Source: an uncultured Olsenella sp.
GTDB lineage: Bacteria > Actinomycetota > Coriobacteriia > Coriobacteriales > Atopobiaceae
Assembly: GCA_934660915.1 (NCBI GenBank)
Contig: CAKUIF010000010.1
Span: 16,204 to 80,203, forward strand
Direction: 5' to 3'
Length of the DNA: 64,000 bases
Both the position numbers and the translations under genes were made by a program. Below the pieces are notes generated by a model. It saw only the letters and a program-made list of their open reading frames with translations. It searched no databases and was not told the origin of the DNA. Shown here in pieces: positions 58,018 through 64,000 of this stretch. The stretch's first letter is position 1; the number at the start of each line of letters is the position of its first letter.

Positions 58018-59142
58018 TTAGCGGGTTGAGTCGGCGGGCCAGGACAGGAGGGCATCGGCGATGGCGCACGCGGCCACGGCCTCGACCACGGGGACGGCGC
58101 GGGTGAGGGCGGTAGCGTCGTGGCGCCCGTGGACCGTGAGCTTGGCGGGAGCCATGCGCTCGAGGTCGACCGAGTCCTGTTCGATGCCGATGCTGCTGAT
58201 GGGCTTCAGCGCGCAGCGGAAGTGCAGGGGGGCGCCCGTGCTGATCCCGCCGAGGATGCCGCCTGCGTTGTTGGTCACGGGCACGCACGCGCCGTCGCGC
58301 ACCTCATAGGGGTCGTTGTTCTGGCTTCCGCGCATGGCGGCCGCGGAGAAGCCAGCTCCGAACTCGATGCCCTTGACCGAGGGAATGCCGAAGACGGCGT
58401 AGGCGATCGTGTTCTCGAGCCCGTCGAACATGGGGGAGCCGACGCCAGCGGGAAGGCCGCAGGCGACGCACTCGATCACCCCGCCGACGGAGTCCTTCTC
58501 CGCCCTTGCCGCCATGATGGCGTCGGTCATGCGCTCCGCGGCGTTCTTGTCGATGGCCGGGAACTCGCTACCGTCCGCTAGCGCGTCCATCTGGGCATAG
58601 AGCCGCTCTGAGGCGGCGGGGGAGTTGTCGAGCGCAAAGAAGTGCTCGTCTGCCACGCCCGCGCACTCGTCCACGTGCGCCGCGACGCGGACACCCTGCT
58701 GCTCGAGCCACTGCAGGCAGATGCCGCCCGCGATGCACAAGGGGCCCGTGAGGCGGCCGGAGAAGTGGCCGCCGCCGGGAATGTCCTGTTCGCCGTGCCA
58801 TTTTGCCCAGGCTGCGAAGTCGGCGTGGCCGGGCCTCGGGATGCCCATGATGTTTCCGTAGTCCTGGCTGCGGGTGTTCGTGTTCTCGATCACGGCCGCC
58901 AGGGGCGCGCCGCAGGTGCGGCCGTCGGGGTTCAGGCCCGAGAGGATGCGGACCGCGTCCTTCTCTTTGCGCGGCGTGGTCCAGGGGGCGTTGCCGGGAG
59001 CGCGGCGCGCCATGAAGTCGGCGAGGCGCCCCTGGTCGACGGCGATGCCGGCGGGCAGGCCCTCGACCACGCAGCCGACGCCCGCGGAGTGCGACTGCCC
59101 GAAAACCGTCACGCGCAGCGTGTTTCCGAAGCTGGAAGGCAT
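58018..59142 (-). CDS. aroC: Chorismate synthase
   Basis: 374 residues from ATG 59142 (AAGGAGAACC upstream). Signatures are GQSHSAGVGCVVEGLPAG near the N-terminus, RPGHADFAAWAKW, and RGSQNNDPYEVRDG plus NNAGGILGGISTG. It uses reduced FMN to make chorismate from EPSP. It lies 50 bp upstream of pheA and 49 bp after aroA. Confidence 0.95.
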   Translation of the reverse strand: MPSSFGNTLRVTVFGQSHSAGVGCVVEGLPAGIAVDQGRLADFMARRAPGNAPWTTPRKEKDAVRILSGLNPDGRTCGAPLAAVIENTNTRSQDYGNIMGIPRPGHADFAAWAKWHGEQDIPGGGHFSGRLTGPLCIAGGICLQWLEQQGVRVAAHVDECAGVADEHFFALDNSPAASERLYAQMDALADGSEFPAIDKNAAERMTDAIMAARAEKDSVGGVIECVACGLPAGVGSPMFDGLENTIAYAVFGIPSVKGIEFGAGFSAAAMRGSQNNDPYEVRDGACVPVTNNAGGILGGISTGAPLHFRCALKPISSIGIEQDSVDLERMAPAKLTVHGRHDATALTRAVPVVEAVAACAIADALLSWPADSTR

Positions 59143-59191
59143 GGTTCTCCTTATCTGCAAGAAGGGCGCTCGCCCCTCTTTGGGTTGGTGG

Positions 59192-60484
59192 CTAGATCTC
59201 GGCGCAGCTGCCGCCCAGCGCGCGGAAGTCCTCGAAGAAGGCCGGGTAGGACTTAGCGACGCATTGGGCGCCGCGGATGGCCGAGGGCCCCTGGGCGCGC
59301 GATGCGAGCACGGCAGACATCATGGCGATGCGGTGGTCGTTCGCCGCGTCCGCCACGCCGCCGGATAGCTCCGGCACGCCCTCGATCACAAGTCCGTCGG
59401 CGGTCTGGTCCACACGGCCGCCGAGCGCGCGGACGGCGTCGGACACCGTCCGAAGCCGGTCGGACTCCTTGATCCTTAAGCGCTCCGCGCCGCAGATTGT
59501 CGTCGTGCCCTGGGCGCAGGCGGCGACGGCCGCGAGCGGGGGGACGAGGTCTGGGCAGGAGCGGACGTCGAGCTTGCAGCCCCTGAGCGCGTCAGGCCTT
59601 ACGGTGACGGAGCTCGCCCCGCGCTCGACGCGGGCGCCGAGCATCGCCAAGGCGGCGAGGATGGCGCGGTCGCCCTGGGTGCTCCTGAGGTCGACTCCCT
59701 CGACGGTCACACCTTCTTTGGAGAGGGCGCCGGCCGCAAGCCAGAACGCGGCGTTCGACCAGTCCCCGCCGACGCGGACCTGGCCTGGGGTGCGCAGCCT
59801 AGATCCGGCCGGGACGCGGAACATCAGCCCGCGGCGCTCGCCGTCGTCGAACTTCTCGCGCGCGACATCGACGCCGAACTGCGCGAGCGCGGCGACGGTG
59901 ATGTCGATGTAGGGGAGCGATTCGATCGGCTCGGTCACAAGGACCTCGCAACCACCATCCATGAGGGGCGCCGCAAGCAGGAGCCCGCTCACGTACTGCG
60001 AGCTTACGTTTCCGGCGATCTCATAGCGGCCCGACTCGAGCCTGCCTCCCACGGAAAGCGGCATGGTTCCCTGGAGGCCAAGGAGGGCCCCGTGGGCAAC
60101 GAGCTCCTCGTAGAGGGGCGAGAGCGGCCGCTCGGGCAGCCTGCCGTGGCCCGTGAGGCTCGCGTCGCACCCCAGGGCGGCAACGACCGGCAAAAGGAAC
60201 CTGAGCGTGGAGCCCGACTCCCCGCAGTCGAGGAGCGCGCCGCGCTCAGGCGACCCGGCGCAGACGGGAACGACCCTGAAGCCCTTCTTTGTGCGGGTGA
60301 CGCGGGCGCCGAGCGCGCGCATGCACGCCGCGGTCGCGTCGATGTCCTGGGAGGTGGTGTTGCAGCCGATGTCGGTCACGCCGTCTGCGAGGGCGGCGCA
60401 GATGAGCAGCCGGTGCGCCTCCGACTTGGATGCGACGGCCTCGATGCTGCCGGCGAGGGCGCCGGGAAAGATCCTCATGTCCAT
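59192..60484 (-). CDS. aroA: EPSP synthase (3-phosphoshikimate 1-carboxyvinyltransferase)
   Basis: 430 residues. The N-terminal KSEAHRLLICAAL (usual SKSxxxRxL), CGESGSTLRFLLPVVAALG (the substrate loop, with SGST in place of NAGT), and C-terminal RIKESDRLRTV and NDHRIAMMSAVLA are all seen. It joins shikimate 3-phosphate with PEP. The start overlaps the operon closely, 2 bp after the aroB stop. Confidence 0.95.
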   Translation of the reverse strand: MDMRIFPGALAGSIEAVASKSEAHRLLICAALADGVTDIGCNTTSQDIDATAACMRALGARVTRTKKGFRVVPVCAGSPERGALLDCGESGSTLRFLLPVVAALGCDASLTGHGRLPERPLSPLYEELVAHGALLGLQGTMPLSVGGRLESGRYEIAGNVSSQYVSGLLLAAPLMDGGCEVLVTEPIESLPYIDITVAALAQFGVDVAREKFDDGERRGLMFRVPAGSRLRTPGQVRVGGDWSNAAFWLAAGALSKEGVTVEGVDLRSTQGDRAILAALAMLGARVERGASSVTVRPDALRGCKLDVRSCPDLVPPLAAVAACAQGTTTICGAERLRIKESDRLRTVSDAVRALGGRVDQTADGLVIEGVPELSGGVADAANDHRIAMMSAVLASRAQGPSAIRGAQCVAKSYPAFFEDFRALGGSCAEI

Positions 60485-60486
60485 GA

Positions 60487-61593
60487 TCAGGCCTCCTCAC
60501 CCGTGCCGCACCCGAGCTCGACGAGCTCGCGGAGCTCCGCCAGGCCGACGCGGCGAACCTCGACGGCGCCGATTCTTGCGGGGACAACGATGTTCATGGT
60601 GTCCCCGTGGCGCTTCTTGTCGTGGGTCATGTAGTCGAAGATCTGCTCATGCGGCAGGTCGGTGTCCGTGGGAAGTCCCTGCGCGGCGACGGCCGCGACG
60701 ATGGCGTCGCGCGTGGACGGCTCGCACCAGCCCTTCTTTGCGCATGCGCGCACCATGCAGCATAGGCCGGCCGCCACGCTCGAGCCGTGCCCGAGCGAGA
60801 ATTCGCTCGCGGCCTCGATGCCGTGGCCGATGGTGTGGCCGAGGTTGAGCGTCTGGCGGAGTCCCTGCTCGCGCTCGTCCGCGTCGACGACGTCGCGCTT
60901 TATCCGGACGTTCTCGGCGACGATGCGCGCGACCTCGTCATCGGCAAAAGCATCCGAGACGAGGGGCTTTTGGGAAAGAAGGCCGAGCATATCCGGGTCC
61001 GCGAGAACGGCATGCTTCACGACCTCGCCGACGGAGTCGCGGAAGAGCTCGGGCTCGATGGTTCGCAGGCAAGCGACGTCGGCCACGACGGCCGACGGTT
61101 GCCAAAAGAATCCGCAAAGGTTCTTGCCGTGGGCGAGGTCGACCGCGACCTTGCCGCCGACGCTCGAGTCAACCATGGCAAGAAGCGAGGTCGGAACCTG
61201 GACAACCTGAATGCCGCGCAGGTACATGGCTGCAGCGAGGCCCGCCATGTCGCCGGTGACGCCGCCGCCGAGCGCGACAACGACGTCGTCGCGCGTGAGC
61301 TGCTCCTCGGCGAGGGCCTCAAGGATGCCCTCGAGCGTCGAGAGGCGCTTGTGATGTTCCCCTGCGGGGAAGGTGACGATGCTCGCCACGTAGCCCACAT
61401 TCTCGAGCGAGGCCTTTACCGCGTCGGCATAGAGGGGACCGACGTTCGTCTCAGTGACGACGCAGGCGCGCTCACCGCCCGCTGCCTTGCGGGCCACGGC
61501 GCCGACGCTGGCGAGGTTCCCCACGCCGACATGGACCTCGTAGGCGCGCGACGCGCAGCTCACGGGAACGATCGTCTCCATGGATTCGCTCAT
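60487..61593 (-). CDS. aroB: 3-dehydroquinate synthase
   Basis: 368 residues from ATG 61593, which overlaps the tyrA stop (ATGA). NAD-binding region VALGGGVTGDMAGLAAAMYLRG, then QVPTSLLAMVDSSVGGKVAVDL and the metal-binding LNLGHTIGHGIEAA are intact, with a further His in SLGHGSSVA. It converts DAHP to dehydroquinate. A longer reading to 62223 is a mere extension through tyrA and is rejected. Confidence 0.95.
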   Translation of the reverse strand: MSESMETIVPVSCASRAYEVHVGVGNLASVGAVARKAAGGERACVVTETNVGPLYADAVKASLENVGYVASIVTFPAGEHHKRLSTLEGILEALAEEQLTRDDVVVALGGGVTGDMAGLAAAMYLRGIQVVQVPTSLLAMVDSSVGGKVAVDLAHGKNLCGFFWQPSAVVADVACLRTIEPELFRDSVGEVVKHAVLADPDMLGLLSQKPLVSDAFADDEVARIVAENVRIKRDVVDADEREQGLRQTLNLGHTIGHGIEAASEFSLGHGSSVAAGLCCMVRACAKKGWCEPSTRDAIVAAVAAQGLPTDTDLPHEQIFDYMTHDKKRHGDTMNIVVPARIGAVEVRRVGLAELRELVELGCGTGEEA

Positions 61594-62492
61594 CGGCCCT
61601 CGATCTCTCTCTTTATGCGGTCGCCGTCGGCAAGAAGCTGCTCGAGCCTCTCGGCATCGCCGTCGTCGATGGCGTCCTTGTATTCCTGCAGGTTCTTGAT
61701 TATGGTGCCGAGCTCGTCGGACAGGTAGTCGGCGTTGTCGAGGAACAGCTCGGTCCACATGGGGGCGTTGAGCCTGGCCACGCGGGTGAGGTCGCGATAG
61801 CTGCCGGCCGAGAAGCCGTGGTGGTCGCGGGAGCTGGGGCTCTTCACGTAGGCGTTCGAGACGACGTGGCAGAGCTGGGAGGTGAAGGCGATCATACGGT
61901 CGTGCACCGGGGCCGAGGCCAGCGTGAAGCTCCCGAACTGGCACGGGGCAAGAAGGGCCTTCAGGCGCTCGAGGATCTCGACGCGCTCGAAGTCGTCCAT
62001 GCCCTCGGGGGGCACGACGACCATCGGGGCGCCCTTGAACATGGTCGCGCGCGAGTGGGCGAAACCGGAGTACTGGGTTCCCGCCATGGGGTGGCAGCCG
62101 ACGAAGGTCCAGTCGCGGCCCTTTGCGATGGCCCCGCACTTCTCGCAGATGACGCGCTTCACGCCCACCGTGTCGATGACGATGGCGCCGTCGGCGATGA
62201 GGCCCGCCTTCTCGGCGAGCCAATCAATGGCGGATTGCGGGTAGCCCGCAAGCACGATGAGCTCGCAGGTCGGGATGGTCCTGTCGTCAAGCTCTCCGCG
62301 CACGGTCTCGATCTCGGCGAGCTCGAGCGTGCTCTTCGTGCGGTTCCAGGCGTAGACGTCCACTCCCGCGGCACGGAAAGCACGCGCGAAGGAGCCGCCC
62401 ATGAGGCCGAGCCCGACGACGCCCACGCGGCCCGGAACGAAGCTGTTCGCCGTGCCGCCTTCCTGGGGCGCGCGCTTCTGATCTGCGGCCAT
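61590..62492 (-). CDS. tyrA: Prephenate dehydrogenase
   Basis: 300 residues from ATG 62492, with GGAGG inside the aroF end. The NAD(P) motif is VGVVGLGLMGGSFARAFR. The catalytic His-containing segment is FVGCHPMAGTQYSGF, followed by MVVVPPEGMD and HVVSNAYV. No ACT domain or chorismate mutase part is present. It oxidatively decarboxylates prephenate to 4-hydroxyphenylpyruvate. Its place between aroF and aroB links the tyrosine branch to the common pathway. Confidence 0.93.
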   Translation of the reverse strand: MAADQKRAPQEGGTANSFVPGRVGVVGLGLMGGSFARAFRAAGVDVYAWNRTKSTLELAEIETVRGELDDRTIPTCELIVLAGYPQSAIDWLAEKAGLIADGAIVIDTVGVKRVICEKCGAIAKGRDWTFVGCHPMAGTQYSGFAHSRATMFKGAPMVVVPPEGMDDFERVEILERLKALLAPCQFGSFTLASAPVHDRMIAFTSQLCHVVSNAYVKSPSSRDHHGFSAGSYRDLTRVARLNAPMWTELFLDNADYLSDELGTIIKNLQEYKDAIDDGDAERLEQLLADGDRIKREIEGR

Positions 62493-62494
62493 GC

Positions 62495-63520
62495 CTAGGC
62501 CTCCTCGAGATCGGCCGTGATGGCCTCGCGGATAAGGGCGATGCGGCGCATGGCGTCGGAGAACATCTCGGGCGTGAGCGCCTGGGCGCCGTCCGACCAA
62601 GCCTCGCTCGGGCAGTTGTGCACCTCGATCTCGAGCCCGTCTGCGCCCGCCGCCGTCGCGGCGTAGGCTGCGGGGCGCACATAGCGCGTGTAACCGGTGG
62701 AGTGGGAGGGGTCGCCGACGACGGGCAGGTGGGTGAGGTGGTGGAGCACGGGGATGGCGTTGACGTCGAAGGTGTTGCGGGTGCGCGTCTCGAAGGTGCG
62801 GATGCCGCGCTCGCAGAGGATCACGTTCTCGTTGCCCTCGCTCATGATGTACTCGGCCGCCATGAGGAACTCGTCGATCGTCTCGGCCATGCCGCGCTTG
62901 AGCAGGATGGGCGTCTTCGTCTTTCCGACCTCGCGGAGCAGCGGGAAGTTCTGGGCATTGCGCGCGCCGATCTGCATTATGTCGATCTTCTTGTCAACGA
63001 AGAGCTCGACGTCGCGCGGATCCATCACCTCGGTGACAACGGGCATGTTGAGCTCGGCACCGGCCTCCATGAGAAGATCAAGGCCGCGCTCGCCCATGCC
63101 CTGGGAGGTGTAGGGGGAGGTGCGGGGCTTGAAAGCGCCGCCGCGGAGAATGGTCGCCCCAGCTTCCTTGCAGGCGCGGGCAATCACAAAGAGGTTGTCG
63201 CCCTCGACGGAGCAGGGCCCCGCCATGACCTGGAAGTTCCCGCCGCCGATCTTGACCCCGTGGCCGCAGTCGATGACGGTGTCCTCGGGGTGGAACTTGC
63301 GGTTAGCCTTCTTGAAGGGCTCGGTCACGCGCTGGACGCGCTCGATGATGTCCATGCTCTCCAGGAGGAAGGGGTCGATCTTGGAGGTGTCGCCGATGAT
63401 GCCGACGATCGTCTCTTCCTCGCCAGGGGAGACGTTCGTCTTATAGCCGCGGTCCTCAATCCACTTGACGAAGTGACAGAGCTGCTCCGAGGTGGCGGTG
63501 TTCTTTACGACGGCGATCAT
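62495..63520 (-). CDS. aroF: 3-deoxy-7-phosphoheptulonate (DAHP) synthase, type I-beta
   Basis: 341 residues. An N-terminal ferredoxin-like regulatory domain of about 70 residues (MIAVVKNTATSEQLCHFVKW) precedes the TIM barrel with VMAGPCSVEG, RGGAFKPRTSPYTSQG, MQIGARNAQNF, LLKRGMA and GLEIEVHNCPSEAWSDGAQ. It condenses PEP and erythrose 4-phosphate, the pathway entry. The N-terminal domain normally binds an aromatic amino acid for feedback control. AAGGGGAAG precedes ATG 63520. First gene of the operon; the promoter lies in 63521-63600. Confidence 0.95.
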   Translation of the reverse strand: MIAVVKNTATSEQLCHFVKWIEDRGYKTNVSPGEEETIVGIIGDTSKIDPFLLESMDIIERVQRVTEPFKKANRKFHPEDTVIDCGHGVKIGGGNFQVMAGPCSVEGDNLFVIARACKEAGATILRGGAFKPRTSPYTSQGMGERGLDLLMEAGAELNMPVVTEVMDPRDVELFVDKKIDIMQIGARNAQNFPLLREVGKTKTPILLKRGMAETIDEFLMAAEYIMSEGNENVILCERGIRTFETRTRNTFDVNAIPVLHHLTHLPVVGDPSHSTGYTRYVRPAAYAATAAGADGLEIEVHNCPSEAWSDGAQALTPEMFSDAMRRIALIREAITADLEEA

Positions 63521-63767
63521 GTCTTCCCCTTAAATTGACGGATTACAAAAGTTTGCAAATGTTAGCACGGGGAGACTCTGGGTGTGCGTAAGGAAACAAT
63601 GCTGTAGCAGCGGGTCATTGGGGGCCGAGGGCGAGGGGGATGAATGCTGCGTGTGAGGGACGTTGCCCGTGAGGCAAGGTGCGCGACACGCGTCGCTAAT
63701 CCACGAGGCGTACATATGGCTGCGCCCCGCTCGGACTGCCGTCAGCGCCACAAACTCGCAAAAATAT

Positions 63768-63874
63768 ACGACTTAATTTAGGACTGCTGGGTAGGGGTGC
63801 CGTTTCGGAGGAATTCTCCTGTGTTTTTAGGCGGCATTTGCTCTGGTCTATTTGCTGCTCGCGAATTAAGTCGT
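63768..63874. repeat. AT-rich 11-bp inverted repeat
   Basis: ACGACTTAATT (63768-63778) and AATTAAGTCGT (63864-63874) are perfect inverted copies 85 bp apart in an AT-richer stretch. The gene-free region 63521-63949 holds no credible coding frame; a minus-strand frame beginning MARWPGLEPE looks spurious. Confidence 0.5.
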
Positions 63875-63942
63875 TGATTTTCGAGACTTTGCGTCCGTGG
63901 GCTCGCGTCCTCTCGGGTTCGAGCCCAGGCCATCTTGCCATA

Positions 63943-63971
63943 AATGAAAAAGGCCCCTTGGCTGGGGCCTT
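63943..63971 (-). terminator. Terminator downstream of the minus-strand tRNA
   Basis: A perfect 8-bp stem AAGGCCCC (63950-63957) / GGGGCCTT (63964-63971) with a 6-nt loop; on the minus strand it continues TTTTTC. It lies 9 bp beyond the tRNA 3' end. Confidence 0.85.
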
Positions 63972-63980
63972 GTGGATTTC

Positions 63981-64000
63981 TGGTGCGCCCAGGGGGGCTC
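63981..64000 (-). tRNA. 3' end of a tRNA (partial at window edge)
   Basis: Read on the minus strand the last 20 bases give the end of a T loop (GAGC), a T-stem arm CCCCC, the acceptor 3' arm TGGGCGC, discriminator A and an encoded CCA, followed by a terminator. The 5' acceptor would be GCGCCCA. The anticodon is outside the window; tRNA-Arg is plausible but not shown. Confidence 0.7.

Noticed and set aside
63696..63941. Minus-strand frame beginning MARWPGLEPE next to the tRNA
   Set aside because: Mixed composition, no RBS, overlaps the inverted repeat; looks spurious.

Overview
The window is GC-rich, actinobacterial chromosomal DNA. Its gene content points to a gut Coriobacteriia, most like Collinsella. 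The indications are an actinobacterial-type integration host factor (mIHF) directly ahead of gmk and rpoZ, a PyrR-controlled pyr operon, an AroE-AroK fusion in a compact aromatic operon, and several palindromic intergenic repeats. The genus is inference; no 16S gene lies in the window.

Layout. 1-10.7 kb is the right part of a prophage. It opens with a lysis cassette (small membrane proteins, a holin-like protein, a Cys/His endolysin with a peptidoglycan-binding domain) closed by a terminator. A tail module follows: a tail-assembly-chaperone pair joined by a probable -1 ribosomal frameshift, a gp10-like protein, a tape-measure protein, an Ig/FN3-like tail protein, a hub-like protein and a small OB-fold-like protein. 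10.7-10.9 kb is an AT-richer probable prophage boundary. 10.9-16.2 kb holds two related lipoproteins, tRNA-Asn, a Wzm/Wzt (TagGH)-type ABC exporter, a ketopantoate-reductase-like gene with a structured leader flanked by two copies of a 94-bp palindromic repeat, and a flavin reductase. 16.2-22 kb is the pyr operon (pyrR-B-C-K-D-F) with promoter and attenuator. 22-29.3 kb carries mihF-gmk-rpoZ-thiI, comEA-comEC, a 25-residue hydrophobic peptide gene and holA. 29.3-36.2 kb carries rpsT (minus), lepA, dus, hemW and a large old-yellow-enzyme flavoprotein. 36.4-45 kb holds a dCMP deaminase, an unusual membrane-anchored DnaJ, a canonical DnaJ, an MtaB-type methylthiotransferase, a ribbon-helix-helix-like protein (minus), and phoH-ybeY-dgkA-era-recO. 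45-51 kb is mostly minus strand: P1 peptidase, Maf, ferredoxin, a TrmA/RlmD-type methyltransferase and polyphosphate kinase. 51-54.4 kb holds argF, two palindromic repeat clusters, trpS and 5-formyl-THF cyclo-ligase. 54.4-63.5 kb (minus) is aromatic amino-acid biosynthesis: aroF-tyrA-aroB-aroA-aroC-pheA-aroEK, followed by a separate gene in which a PTS EIIB domain is fused to type II dehydroquinase. The window ends inside a minus-strand tRNA.

How the genes work together. pyrB-C-K-D-F cover UMP synthesis except carbamoyl phosphate and the PyrE step, under PyrR attenuation. The aro genes cover DAHP to chorismate and on to prephenate, phenylpyruvate and the tyrosine branch in one run of tightly spaced genes. 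The single outlier is dehydroquinase (AroQ), which has its own hairpin-terminated unit and a phosphotransferase domain. Because DAHP synthase and EPSP synthase both use PEP, the donor of the PTS, that fusion is the strongest candidate here for an undescribed regulatory link. The membrane-anchored DnaJ, the panE leader, the 25-residue peptide and the family of palindromic repeats are the next best leads.
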